Origin: Trichomonas vaginalis G3
Lineage: Eukaryota; Parabasalia; Trichomonadida; Trichomonadidae
Assembly (NCBI RefSeq): GCF_026262505.1
Contig: NC_067205.1
Span: 25,921,693-25,985,692, forward strand
Length of the DNA: 64,000 bases
Reading direction: 5' to 3'
The notes beneath the pieces are model-generated. The model did no database searches and had not been told where the DNA came from. It saw only the letters and a list, made by a program, of their open reading frames with translations. Shown here piece after piece: positions 11,597 to 23,014 of this stretch. The number at the start of each line of letters is the position of its first letter. Position 1 is the first letter of the stretch. A program made the translations under genes and the position numbers.

Positions 11597-12700
11597 ATGA
11601 GCGTCAAAACTAACAATGTTAAAAATTTAGGATTCACAAACGAGGAAATAAAGGGTATATTAGAGGAGGCGGGTTATGAAGTTAATAAATATTATTTAAG
11701 AAATTGTAAAAAATTTGCCGAGTTTTTAAATGAATTTGGTTATGATGGAAAAATGAATAAAGATGATGTTATAAATTTCTTATATCCCACATCTAAAAAA
11801 GAAGAAAAACCTAAAGAACCTGATGTTTTCCCTGAATATTATGAAGAACGGATTAAAGATGATGAATATAATGAAATTGAAAGACTGGAAAAAATAAGAG
11901 ATGAAATAGATGAAAAAATTAAGGAATTAAGAGAAGTTGAAAAATATAATGAAAATGAAGTAGAGGGTTTAATGAATATCCCAGCTTCAGAAGTACAGAA
12001 ATCTCATGAAGAAAGATATAAAAATTATGTCTCAGAATCAACACAAAATTTATTAGATGGTGAAATAGATGAAACACTTTCAGAAGAAGGTATTAAATTT
12101 ATTCGTAAACATAAGTTACAATTTATTGATAATGAAAAATACCCTTGTATCTTACTTTCACCCCCTCTCGATTCTGAGAAATTCAAAAAAGCTCTTAAAA
12201 ACGTGACATATGCAACTAATACGATTAAGAAAGAAGATCATGATATTTACACAAATTATTATTTAAATAAATGCACAGGTGTTGATAAAGTTTTTGATTT
12301 ATTAGATAAAATATCAAAAGAAACCATTGGAACCTATAAATTTTTGTGTGATTGTGGTTTCATTATTGAAGATACCAATAATGTTTCATATGAAAGAACA
12401 GCACCGAAGGAAGACGAAGTTGAAAGGTCTATACCATTCGTTATTAAGAACATAAAAGATATAAAAACTTATAAGCATTATATTTATTCATTTATTTCAG
12501 AAAAAATGGAAGCAACCCATAAAACATCTTCTCATCATTTTATAGCTATTCATACATTCCTTTTCAAAGTTGTGAAATTAAATAAGACAGGAATTAGATT
12601 TAATGTATCAGGGTACGCATTCTTGAGTAAATTAAAATGTATTCGTCACGTCGCGGATGATAAAAATTTATGTATTCTTAATTCATTTTATGGGCTTTAA
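11597..12700 (+). CDS. Conserved Polinton protein upstream of PolB
   Basis: The 367-residue protein is highly similar to the one at 53674-54780. In both elements it sits about 40 bases before PolB in the same direction, so the two are probably co-ordinated. I chose the ATG at 11597 (MSVKTNN) because Polinton B has TTG where A has an earlier ATG at 11588. Residues about 85-135 are charged and likely coiled coil (EERIKDDEY, then IRDEIDEKIKELREVEKY). The C-terminal half is globular and ends NSFYGL in both copies. I do not recognise the family. A role in protein-primed replication is possible from position only. Confidence 0.8.
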   Translation: MSVKTNNVKNLGFTNEEIKGILEEAGYEVNKYYLRNCKKFAEFLNEFGYDGKMNKDDVINFLYPTSKKEEKPKEPDVFPEYYEERIKDDEYNEIERLEKIRDEIDEKIKELREVEKYNENEVEGLMNIPASEVQKSHEERYKNYVSESTQNLLDGEIDETLSEEGIKFIRKHKLQFIDNEKYPCILLSPPLDSEKFKKALKNVTYATNTIKKEDHDIYTNYYLNKCTGVDKVFDLLDKISKETIGTYKFLCDCGFIIEDTNNVSYERTAPKEDEVERSIPFVIKNIKDIKTYKHYIYSFISEKMEATHKTSSHHFIAIHTFLFKVVKLNKTGIRFNVSGYAFLSKLKCIRHVADDKNLCILNSFYGL

Positions 12701-12739
12701 AAAATAAACTTTATTTTTTAATTTTTTATTCTTACATAA

Positions 12740-15700
12740 ATGAACAAAAACGGAACAGCTAAAATGAATGATAATCAAATTAGAGCAGAAGGTAGAAGGT
12801 TATTTAAACGCTTCTATAACATTCCTGATGGTGTTAATCCTAAAACTCGTAGAAGCTATTTAAATGAAGCAATAGATGCATATGAAGGGTTTGACATTTC
12901 ATCAGAAAGTGAGAGATTAGCGAGAATGTTAAATGTTAATATTGATTTCTATTATTGTGATCCTCAACCAGAAGACGTGGACATAAATAAGGTAGACTTT
13001 CCATTAGTGGATTCAATAATGATAGATCCAGAATTTGAAACAGTAAATATTTTATTAACACAGAGTCCATGTGGAAAACTTCACGCTGACAGAATAACAG
13101 ACGTTGAAGCACTCACCGGCTATAAAGTTTGTCCATATTGTAAAGAAGAAGTTTATTCTATCCGTGATGATCCAGAAAGGAAAAACCAAAGAAGATTTTT
13201 AAAGCATTGTGAGAAATGTAAAGAAAATAATGGAATATTAATTCAAGACGTTCAATTGCAAAAAACCCAGCAACCATATGCACCACATATTACGAAATAA
13301 AAGATATATCAGTGGTTATTAGCTCATAATTTGCAGGAATATTATAAACCGACAAGATATTATATTACTTTTGATTTCGAAACATTAGAGACTAAAGAAG
13401 AATTACAACTTTCTGAGTGTGCAACTTTGAACGCTTACTTAAAACCATTCATGGTATCATCAACAGTTAAATTAAATGATAAAACATATACGAGGAATTT
13501 TTGCTTAACTTCAAGTGATTCTTTTATTTCTGATTGGATTGAGTTTTTATTTTCAACCTGTTCATTAGTTGCTAAATCAAATATTGAACAATATGAAGAA
13601 TTATTGAAGTCGCAAACGGTGGGGACTTTGTCTCATACATTAAATGAAAAACAGAAGGAAGCATTTAAAGAACTTCTAGATGAGGAATTCAATAAAGTGA
13701 ATATCATAGGTTTTAATTCGGGAAAGTTTGATTTAAATTTAATTCTTCGTGATTTAAACACTGCAAAATGGAAAATAAAATCAATGTTGGGTTCATCTTC
13801 ACAATTTAAGCAAATCATTGTAAAGAAAACAAACGTTCCATATGAATTGAGATTTATTGACATCAGAAATTATATAGCGGGTGGGACATTAGATCAATTC
13901 ACTCAAGATTTCGGAAACAATAAATCACGTGTTAAATCCTTTTTCCCTTATCAATTCATCACATGGGAGAATTACGAAGAAGAATTATATAAAGAGGAAC
14001 CATTCACGAAAGATTCATTTTATTCAGCATTAACTCAAGAAACTATATCAGATAGTGATTATAATAATATCTCAATGATGCTAAAAATTTTAAGAATAGA
14101 TTAGAATATTTATTCATTATTGCAATAAAGATGTTGAAATTATGATTGACCCAATTGATAAAATTATTGAAGAAACATTTGTTTATAAAATTGACACGCT
14201 TCATAATCTTTCTTTATCATCGAATGCTTCAATGATTCGTTACGCTTTAGCATATAAAGACTTTAATCCTAATGAAAAATATCCTGAGGAAGAGATAGAA
14301 TCGAGTTTTGAATTAACGAAAAAGTATTGGAAATATAAAATTGAATCATATAAGAAACAAGATGAAAAAGCAAAAAGGGATACTAAAAATAATGTTTCAA
14401 TGGATGATTTTCAATACTATCACGATTTAATCCTTTCATCTAAATGCAAAATGTGTGGTAAAGCGTTTACATATGCAAATAAACCAACATTGGATAGAAT
14501 CGATAATGAAAAACCACATACCAAAGAAAATTGTCAGTTAATGTGTTGTTATTGCAATGTCGTAAAATCAAATAAAGATGAAGATGTTCAACGTTTAAGA
14601 ATCAATTTAAGAAATTATGCATTAAAAAATAATTTACCAATGACTTTAGATTCAGTTGAAGCTTATCACATTCTCCGTAATGGAATTACTGGTGGTTTAT
14701 CAAATGTTCAACATAGAGTAAATCTTAAAGGAATCACACGCATTAATAAACTTTCATATAGTCCAGAAACTAAAACTGTATCAAATGAGGACACCACCAA
14801 CATTATGACTCATTTCGTTGGTGTTGATTTTAATTCATTATATCCTTCATCATTTTCATCTAATCCTCATGATTTCATTCAATATACTGACCATAAAATG
14901 TATATGCCGGGAAGATTGAATGGTGTTATCATTTGTGATACAGCAACAAAGAAAGCAAAAGCATTAGGAATAATTAGAAAGAAAAATACTTTATTCGTGG
15001 CTGAAGTAAAGGGTCACATTGATGAAAAATACATTAATGATTACATAAACTTTTTACCAATAATAAGAAACTTAGATATTATCACAGATGAAAAAACAAT
15101 TGGCAGTTTTATGTATAATTACATGAAATCAAACAATCTACCAGTTGACCAGAAACAGAGAAAATTAACTCAGTTAGCATCAACACACAACCAATATCAA
15201 CCATTTTCTTCTTATTATCTTTGGTATCTAATCGACAGATTTCATTTTATCATTGATGATATTCAATCAATTTTAACATTTACGAAAAACACATGTTTTA
15301 ATGAATTTGCGAACGAATTTATGAACGAAAGACAAAAGGCTGAATTAGAAGAAAATAAAGGAAAAAGTTTATTTTGCAAGATTTCACTTAATGGATCATA
15401 TGGTTACGATGCAATGAATACACAAAATTACACAAAGACTAAAATAATGAATGCACAGAAGGCACGCGTTGCATGTATGGCAAATAAGTTTAAAAACATA
15501 AGAGAAATAGGTGAAGATACATATCAAATGATGCTCAAAGATAGATTTTATAGATGTGAAACATGTTTACAAGAGGCATTCTTCACTTTAGATAATGCTA
15601 AATACTGGTATTTGGTTTTCATTTATGATTTTATGTATAAATGCATGGATGTTAATCGTTTTCATTTCATTGAAGGTGATACTGATTCATCTTATTGGGC

Positions 15701-16205
15701 AATCGCTGGCAATCCAAATCTTTCTAACACTCAAGCATTTCAGGCGATTGTTACCGATAAACAATTTTATGATAAAAACATTTTCAAATTCGCACCTTTT
15801 GATTTCTTCTGTTTTGATGAGAAATTTAAACCTAAATTAAAGAATAAAGATGAAGAAAAAGCACATGAGAAGAAGTTATTGGGTTTAGCAATTGAGAAAC
15901 AAGGGGATAACATGGTTGCTTTATGCCCCAAGTGTTATACATCATTCAACGGTTCAATTGATGGAAGTGATTTTAAAAAGATTGCATAAAAAATGAAAGG
16001 TGTTAGTTTACGACAAAATAAACAATTAACACCTAAAAATTATTTGGATATAATAAATGATAAAGTGATATTTGATGGTCAGAATATTAATTTACAACTT
16101 AAAAACGGGTCAATGACTCGCTTAACAATCGGTAAGACTGCATTAACAGGAGCACACACTAAGGCTGTATGTTGTGAAAATGGATGTTGTATGCCATTTA
16201 TTTAA
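12740..16205 (+). pseudogene. polB: Polinton protein-primed-type DNA polymerase B, broken
   Basis: One polymerase gene of about 1155 codons starts in a TAAATG context. Near residues 130-175 there is a CPYC...HCEKC zinc-finger-like region. The exonuclease domain has ExoI FDFETLE (about 210), ExoII GFNSGKFD (about 322) and ExoIII YCNKD (about 461). An HNH-type segment lies at about 567-613 (CKMC, TLDRIDN, ENCQLMCCYCNVVKSN). The palm has motif A DFNSLYP, motif B KISLNGSYGYD and motif C DTDS. Breaks relative to Polinton B are a TAA in place of Gln at 13298, single-base losses near 14067 and 14115, and a TAA in place of Gln at 15987. Polymerases of this type copy linear Polinton genomes from a terminal protein. 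All catalytic motifs survive, so decay is recent or some breaks are sequencing errors. Confidence 0.92.
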
Positions 16206-16233
16206 TACAATTTTAAATTGTATTTTTAATGAA

Positions 16234-16313
16234 ATACCACAGAAGAGACAAAAGGAACTGTCGAATGATGTGATTCAATATGTAAATAATGGTTTTGATA
16301 CTATGCACCCTTA
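16234..16313 (+). pseudogene. Deleted remnant of the proline/glutamine-rich Polinton gene
   Basis: The stretch matches both ends of the gene at 49607-50065 of Polinton B but lacks its middle. The start codon is ATA instead of ATG, and the 3' part (AATATGTAAATAATGGTT) is nearly identical to B. It occupies the same place, between PolB and integrase. Confidence 0.75.
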
Positions 16314-16338
16314 AAACACTTATTTTATTTTTATATAA

Positions 16339-17852
16339 ATGAATACCATAGAGTTAAAAAATTAATTGATGATTTAGTATTTAATCAAAATTTTCTTACT
16401 TATTATGATTTAAAAGCATATCTCCAAAAATATGATGAAAATATAACGGGTGATGATATGGATTATTATTATCCGTATTATGAAAATGAATTTTTGAAAT
16501 ATCATGATAAAATAATTTCTAAAATTAAAGACAAAATTAAAAATAATGAATATGTAAAGGGAAAAACTAAATCACAACTTAAACAATTGAAAGATTTCAA
16601 AAATAAAGTATTAACAGAAGAAGATATTGATGAATTATATAATTTATATAATCCTGAGCCGCAAAAATCAAGGGAACAAAAACAAAAGGTGCAAAACACC
16701 CAGGTCCTTCAGATCATAAATGAAGCACAAGCTTTAATTTATGATTCATTAGTTAAACCATGTTCAACCCAAGTTTTAAATGAAGATCAACTTTTGGAAT
16801 TCATCCTTCAACATAAACTCGAAGCGGGAAAGTATATCAAACCTTTATATACAGCATATTTAAAACAAATGAATAAAATACATCCGGAATTAATGAAGGG
16901 AGGAATGAAATCCAAAACTTCATCATCCAAAATCAAAGCAGATAAAATTAAATCACTTGCAATACCAAAACCTCCTTCAGTTAATCCTTCATCATTCACT
17001 TTATTATATCCATTTCAAACATTAAAGAAGCAAAAAGATTTTAAAAGGGATTTCAAGATATTAAATAAACCAACTGACCCAAAAATTCAACCGTTAAAGG
17101 AAAAATTTGGTCGCCCTTCATTTGCACCATATCCATATTCATACGAAATCGATCATTTAGAATATTCAAAAGGAAATGTTACTTATTTATTTGCCATTAA
17201 CATTAACACCAGATATTTATATTGCATTCCGGTGAAAGGGAAAACAGAACAGGAAACAAGAAGAGCTATTCAATACTTACTAGATCATGAAAGGGTAGAT
17301 AATATAAGGGGTGATGGTGATAAAGGATTTCAGGCAGCTATGGCTCATTATTTCCCACAAATTAATTTTTACTTTTCATCCTCTCCATATACGTTTCATA
17401 ATAAAATAGTTGATGCGGTAATGAGAACTCTTAGAGATGCGTTAGGGGTTAACGGTCAGATATACTGGGATGGAAATCATGACTCCATCATACAGCAGTT
17501 AGTATATTATTACAATAATACATGGCATAGAACTATAAACATGAAACCAGTGGAAATGAAAAATGATATTTCAAAAGAATGGGAATATACTAGAAAGCAA
17601 ATGGAAAGGTTAAATGATGTTAAACGTGAACAAATTAATTCGGGGCTCATGAATTTTAAACAAGGGAATAAAGTTTTGATTCATCTCGATTATGGAAAAA
17701 CTGATAAATCAATGACAAAAAGAAGACGAAGATTTGATACAATAGCTGAATTTGTTAGATACATTAACGGTAATGTATTAGTTGAAGTTGACAATAAATT
17801 AATAGAAATTCCGATTTATTTTATTACTCCATTATATTTAAATAATATTTAA
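16339..17852 (+). pseudogene. int: Polinton retroviral-type integrase, frameshifted near its start
   Basis: The homologous start is 16339 (TAAATG context, as in Polinton B), but one base is lost in the A run near 16362 and the frame closes. From 16458 the frame is open for 464 codons. The core domain (about residues 220-350 of the open part) has EIDHLEY, then IRGDGDKGF about 60 residues on, then KIVDAVMRTLRDAL. This is the DDE arrangement of rve integrases, but Asp stands where Glu is usual. The N-terminal half is lysine-rich and the C-terminal part is a small beta-rich domain after a KRRRR run. Integrase inserts Polinton DNA with 6-bp duplication, consistent with GAGGAA here. Confidence 0.9.
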
Positions 17853-17910
17853 TTTTTTTATTTCGTAAAAAATGAGTGACAATGAAGCAGCCATCTTATA
17901 TACGAAAAAA

Positions 17911-18178
17911 GGAGATTTGACAGAATGTCAAATCTCCTCAAAAAGTGACAGTTTACATGGCAAACAATTGCGAGCAATTTTTAGCCATTTTGGCTGAGAA
18001 CTAGGGTCTGCCAGGTACATAGATAGAATCAGTACCTCGCAGACTCTAGTTCTCTATATGGCGCCGAGAAATTTTGGTGAAATGCGACGACATTTCACCA
18101 AAATTTTCTCGACGCCATAGGATGAATTGGAGGGTGTGAGATACTATTACATATAATAGTACTCCCACCCTCCAAAAC
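17911..18178 (+). repeat. Cluster of five hairpins at the DDE element's left end
   Basis: Hairpins in order: 17911-17937, a perfect 12-bp stem with GAA loop; 17983-17995, stem AGCCA with TTT loop; 17996-18054, arms of 23 bases with two mismatches; 18058-18118, arms of about 27 bases with a 6-base loop; and 18127-18178, outer arms TTGGAGGGTG and inner arms around ACATAT. No comparable cluster is at the right end, where only part of the first hairpin sequence recurs. Confidence 0.9.
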
Positions 18179-18889
18179 CTCGAAAATCTCAAAATTTCCT
18201 GCAATTATCATCAACTTTGCATAGCACAATCGGCCAAAAATTCATTCAATTGTCCTCCTTCTCAATATTTCTTAACTCTTTCGATTTCTTTCAAAATATC
18301 TTTCAATAATCTTTCAATGATAAATATTATACAAAAACGATTAGTATGAAACTTTTTTGCATTTTAAAAATATTTTATATTTCTGTTTTTATTTCAATTT
18401 TTATATTTTATTTTCCTTTTTTTAGATGAAACTTATTTGTTTACCAATATTCCTTATTTTATAAAATTTTTCAATTGAATACTACAATAATTTTATCTCT
18501 CCTTTATTAAATTTTCGATTTTTATGTTAATTCTAATTCTTTGCACTATTTCTTGTCTAAATCTTCTAAAATTTTTATTTTAATTTAATTTGACACATAA
18601 TCATCCTTTTAATTTTCGATTCAAATCCTTATCCTCTTCATTATTTTTCAATAATTTTTTTAATCGTAATTTGTAAAATTCGTTCTTTTATAGCTGTTTA
18701 AATAATCCAAAACCATGATATTTATTATTGTTAATTATTCCTAATCATGTTTTTTCCATTAATTTTAATTTTTTATTTTCTGAACCATTTAAATTAATTT
18801 TGTTAAGAATATTTTTTCAATATAGACTTCTGAAATAATTAAATTATTCTCAAATTCTCACAAATTATTTCATTTCAAATTTGTTTAAA

Positions 18890-21077
18890 ATGAATTTGTA
18901 CACCTTAGTTGATTCAGCTTGGCTTGAAACAGCTCTAGCACAGATTCAAAGGCGCACACCGTTAGCCATTGTTCTCACAAATGTTCCATTAGTCAACAAC
19001 ACTATTCGTTCATCAATTAACAAGATAACATTTTACAAAGCTCTCTTATGTAATAGACTAATTACTATTGAAGAGTACTTACATCATACATACAAACTTC
19101 AAGAGTTTACTACTTTCTACAATAAATATAATAATCGACTCTACGAGTGTTCATCCATTTTGAAACACAGAGATGACACTCTCCTTACCGATTATTTGAT
19201 ATTACAAAGTTCAAACGACTCTCGTATACAGAAAGAACCCTCATCAGCCAGCACTCCTCTACAACGCCAGCTTTCATCAGCCAGCACTACCAACTCTGTT
19301 CCACAGCAACAGCTCTCAACAGCCAATGCTCCTCTACAAAGCCCACTTTCTGCCAACACCCCGCCACAACGCCAGCTCTCTGCCAACGCTCCTCTTCAAC
19401 GCCAGCTTTCATTAGCCAGCAGTACCAACACTCCCCCACAGCCACAACTCTCTGCCAGCACTCCCCACAACGCCAGCTCTCGGCCAACTCTCTTCCACAG
19501 CAACAACTCTCTGCCAGCACTCCCCACAACGCCAGCTCTCGGCCAACTCTCTTCCACAGCAACAACTCTCTGCCAACACCCAGACACAACGCCAGCTCTC
19601 GGCCAACTCTCTTCCACAGCAACAACTCTCTGCCAACACCCAGACACAACGCCAGCTCTCGGCCAACACTCCCCCACAGCAACAACTCTCTGCCAACACC
19701 CAGACACAACGCCAGCTCTCTGCCAACACTCCCCCACAGCAACAACTCTCTGCCAACACCCAGACACAACGCCAGCTCTCGGCCAACTCTCTTCCACAGC
19801 AACAACTCTCTGCCAACACCCAGACACAACGCCAGCTCTCTGCCAACACTCCCCCACAGCAACAGCTCTCTGCCAATACTCAGCCTCAGCCTCACCCATC
19901 TGTGTCTATTCCCCTTAAGCGCGGGAGACCCAAAGTTAATGTACCAAAAGATCTTAAGGTAACTATTAGAAACCTAATTGAGCAGCATGGCCATCTTGGA
20001 ATAATCTCCGCCTATAACCAAATAAATAAAGATATTGAATATGCCAAATCTCATTTTGAGGCATTTTTGGACATGAAGACGGGTATTGTTCCACAGCCAA
20101 CGCCTACCCAAGCATGGTTCTCCGCTATTGAACGTTTTAAGCCCCTGAATCAAATTTCTTCCACAATTCCTTCCGGACTTATGATTGAAGAGTCTCCATT
20201 ATCATTTCCATCTGAGCTGAGGAACATTAAATATCTTATAAACCCTCTTCTACATCCCCCCTCAAGACATATGGTAGAAAGAGCTTTTAGAGAGCTAGGC
20301 TTGGCACGTCCAAGGGGACCCTATCGGCCAAAAGGAAAGACAAGATACTTAGCTGCCTTTCCTAACCAAATATGGCACGTTGATATCCACTTTCTTGGCA
20401 AAAAGAGAAGTCAGATTCTTTATGCTGTGATTGATGACTGCACAAGGCTCATCATAGAATGGCACCATCTTTCGTCAAAACATGCTAGCCAAACAGTGAA
20501 AGTAATTAAGAGAGCAATAGCCCGTTATGGACCACCACATACAATTTGGTCCGATAATGGCGGCGAGAATAAAGGCGAGTTCCTAAAGGCTATGAGGGTT
20601 CGGGGGATCAATAATGTATATATTGTCCCCCATTGCCCATACCAAAATGGGAAAATCGAGCGCTTGTGGCCTAACATAGAGAGCAGAGAGTTGTCATGGG
20701 CAAAGATTCAACAATGGGTTGAGTACTATAATGCTAAACCTCATCTAGCATTACCAACTCATTATGTGAATGGAAAACAAATTCACTATAGCCCATCTGA
20801 AATGGGGAAGAAACTTCCAATTTGGAAGAGGGGAATGCCGGCAAAATGGATTGTGGATGGAGTCTCTCAAGATTTTCTTCCAGGTTCACTTGTGGCCAAT
20901 GAGATGCCAGAGCTCCAAGGAATCGAAGAAGATGAATGGGAAAAAGAAGGCGAGGAAGTTGAAGAAGAAGAAAATAAGGCGAATCAGGTTGAAATAGAAG
21001 AAGATAGTAATGAAGAAGAAGAATACGAAGTAAATTATGAAGAAGAATATCAAGAAAATTATGATGATTCATTTTAA
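18890..21077 (+). pseudogene. DDE transposase of the IS3/IS481-like element, frameshifted
   Basis: The start ATG at 18890 follows a TTTCATTTCAAA initiator-like stretch. The N-terminal 110 residues are helical. They are followed by a Gln/Ser/Pro-rich repeat region and then, in a different frame, the catalytic part to 21077. That part has a GRPK basic motif, the rve-type core WHVDIHFLG, IWSDNGGENKGEF and QNGKIERLW (complete D, D, E), and a very acidic tail. The frames disagree because one C is missing from C runs at 19463-19466 and 19522-19525 compared with sister repeats that have five. If these are real the enzyme is dead; if they are base-calling errors one protein of about 730 residues results. 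Confidence 0.85.
19440..19890 (+). repeat. 60-bp tandem repeat inside the transposase gene
   Basis: About seven units of 60 bases, encoding a Gln/Ser/Pro-rich repeat in the transposase frame, sit between its N-terminal and catalytic parts. Units differ by small changes (CGGCC or CTGCC, CTTCC or CCCCC). The region opens all three minus-strand frames, but those translations are artefacts of the repeat. Confidence 0.92.
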
Positions 21078-21229
21078 TATTACGAATAAAATGTCACTTT
21101 TTCTATTTTTGACACGTAAAGTTATCACCTTTCTGTCAAGCCGTTTTTATCGTTTTCGTATATAACAGCCAAGAGTCTAGATGATGAATATAAAAAGAAA
21201 CTAAACAAAATTAAATCAAAAATATGCTA

Positions 21230-22533
21230 TAGGGTGTCCAAAGGTGTGTTTAGCACAAACCTGAATACTGCGAATAGAAATAAACAAGTTACATATATAT
21301 AAAGTTTATTTAAATATAATCACCATTGGATTCAATCACGCGTTCGCAGCGATCGATCCAGGCTTGAAAAACACGCTTTAAATCATCATGAGAAAATTGC
21401 TCAAATTGCTCTCTTACAAAATTTTCAAGATCATCTGGACTCGCGAATTCGCGTCCTTCAGCTCTCTTTTTTAGCGTGCCGAATAAATAAAAGTCAGAGG
21501 GTGCAATATCAGGTGAATAAATTGGGTTTGGAACAACTTTGACATTGTTTTCCAACAAGTAATTCATTACCTTATGACTTTTGTGAACTCTTGAATTATC
21601 AAAATGAATTGCAAACTTTTGTTTTTGTTGTTTGGATTTCTCAAACTCATCAGAATTGATAATTTGAGTAAGAACATTGTCAATTAGATACTGAGCATTC
21701 ATCGTATTAGGTTTTTGAAGAATATCAATTGCGATGATGCCATTCACGCCCCAAAAAACCGACAACATCATCATTGGTGTGTCAATTTTTTTCTTCGGGA
21801 ATGTTTGCGGATTTTCATCCTTCGGGATCCACATGATTTTGGCTTCTGTTGCATATTGAAACCAAGACTCGTCCCCTGTTACTAAAAAGCGAAACTTCTT
21901 GGATTGATACGCACCCAATATAGAGAGGAGCTCTTTCGAAGATTGGACTCTAGATTTTTTTTGAACTGAATTAAGGTTGTGCGGAACCCAACGTGTATAC
22001 GCTAGTTTGTAGTTCAAATAATTGTGCAGATAATAACTGACTGTTGTACGTGGTATCTTTGTCATCTCCTCTATCCTTCTGAGTGATGCTCTTGGGTCTT
22101 CATCTAGCGCTTGAAGAATTGCTTTGATTTTTCTTTGATCCGGCGATTTTTTGTCAATTTTTATGATGGGCGCCTTTTTGTTCATGAAGTGATACATCCT
22201 AACATGATACGTTACAGTGGAATAGCTAGGAGCATCCATACCGAAGCATTTTACCAATGTCTCGTAGATTTTTTTACAGTCTTTGCATTTTTTTGCAAGA
22301 GCGAGGATGTTTTCTTTATGATTCATTAAAAAAATGAAAAAAATCCCGCCAAAATTTCCCGCGAAACCGCCTCTTGTCTCAAAATTCATTTTATATCCCG
22401 GCATGGCGCCAAAATACAACATACTCATCATATACATATATTCATATTTTTTATTATATATTTATAATCAGCATATATCTCCTTTAATAGTCTCATATAG
22501 AGCGCTGTGCTAAACGCACCTTTGGACACCCTA
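21230..22533 (-). mobile_element. Mariner element 3 (Tvmar1-like), 1304 bp, intact
   Basis: Termini TAGGGTGTCCAAAGGTG and its inverse, with TA duplications at 21228-21229 and 22534-22535. The uninterrupted sequence in Polinton B (around 47940-47950) has a single TA there, which fixes the boundaries. This copy is one base longer than the other two and keeps an open transposase, so it is the likely autonomous copy. Confidence 0.95.
21310..22326 (-). CDS. Mariner transposase, open reading frame
   Basis: The 338-residue protein (start at 22326; an in-frame upstream ATG at 22437 is less likely) has an N-terminal paired-type helix-turn-helix region (about residues 1-110) and the mariner linker motif WVPHNL. 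The catalytic triad lies in VTGDESWF, HFDNSRVHKS and SPDIAPSDFYLF. The second and third aspartates have 34 residues between them, the DD34D signature of true mariners. It cuts and pastes the element into TA dinucleotides. The frame is intact, unlike its two sisters, so it may still be active in trans on them. Confidence 0.95.
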   Translation of the reverse strand: MNHKENILALAKKCKDCKKIYETLVKCFGMDAPSYSTVTYHVRMYHFMNKKAPIIKIDKKSPDQRKIKAILQALDEDPRASLRRIEEMTKIPRTTVSYYLHNYLNYKLAYTRWVPHNLNSVQKKSRVQSSKELLSILGAYQSKKFRFLVTGDESWFQYATEAKIMWIPKDENPQTFPKKKIDTPMMMLSVFWGVNGIIAIDILQKPNTMNAQYLIDNVLTQIINSDEFEKSKQQKQKFAIHFDNSRVHKSHKVMNYLLENNVKVVPNPIYSPDIAPSDFYLFGTLKKRAEGREFASPDDLENFVREQFEQFSHDDLKRVFQAWIDRCERVIESNGDYI

Positions 22534-22736
22534 TATTACAAAAAGAAGCCGCAATGTGGTGGGGCTGAAAACGATAAAGAGAGGAAAGAAATAATCGAAA
22601 AATTAGAAACTTACCGTTCAATCCTTAAACTGAGTGAAGCAAAAATAAAAGAATTTAATAGAATAAATAAATTGATTGGAAGAGATGAATTTAATAAAGA
22701 TGAATTTTTAAACTCAATCCAAATTTAATTTTTTCA

Positions 22737-22942
22737 GTGCTACCATGTTACCATGTGCTACCAGGTTATTTAACTTCTCTGAAAAATGATGACAACATGA
22801 CATTTTGACAACATAGTGGGATTAATGAGGAAGGCATTTATGAATTATTTTTGAAGAACTGAAGGTGCTACCATGTTACCATGTGCTACCAGGTTATTTA
22901 ACTTCTCTGAAAAATGATGACAACATGACATTTTGACAACAT
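22737..22942 (+). repeat. Two 78-bp direct repeats in Polinton A
   Basis: Copies at 22737-22814 and 22865-22942 are essentially identical and separated by 50 bases. Each starts GTGCTACCATGTTACCATG, itself a short internal repeat. They lie between the split coiled-coil gene and the primase, where Polinton B has its virion module, and match nothing in B that I can see. Confidence 0.88.
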
Positions 22943-23014
22943 CACTGGAAATATGATGCAGTCTAAAAATAAAGTTAGTTTTAAAATTATATTTATTTTT
23001 TTATTCCTATATAA

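Larger units (their letters stand above)
17893..21165 (+). mobile_element. IS3/IS481-like eukaryotic DDE transposon
   Basis: The element is bounded by imperfect inverted ends with TTATATACGAAAA in common (left at 17896, right at 21153-21165). A 5-base duplication CAGCC lies at 17888-17892 and 21166-21170; CAGCCA, 6 bases, is equally possible. It carries one transposase gene broken by frameshifts and a block of strong hairpins at its left end. Bases 18181-18880 are AT-rich filler without a gene. The transposase core resembles bacterial IS3/IS481-type DDE enzymes, and eukaryotic elements of that sort are known, but the exact superfamily is inference. Confidence 0.85.
17872..22728 (+). pseudogene. 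Small Polinton coiled-coil gene split by two transposons
   Basis: The three pieces (17872-17892, 21171-21229 and 22536-22728) together match the uninterrupted 90-codon gene at 47751-48023. The first gap is the DDE element flanked by CAGCC, the second a mariner flanked by TA. The product is short, lysine- and glutamate-rich, helical, and ends NSIQI. Its function is unknown. The start context AAAATGAGTGAC is shared with Polinton B. The intact B gene shows the empty form of both insertion sites. Confidence 0.9.

Noticed and set aside
13298-16000. Reassignment of TAA to glutamine
   Set aside because: Host genes use TAA as a normal stop and PolB also has frameshifts, so decay explains the stops.
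19287-19899. Three long cysteine- or tryptophan-rich minus-strand frames
   Set aside because: They are antisense readings of the 60-bp repeat, whose period is a multiple of three and opens all frames.
22507-22728. A 73-codon gene starting at the mariner end
   Set aside because: Its start lies in the mariner terminus; the rest is the 3' part of the split coiled-coil gene.
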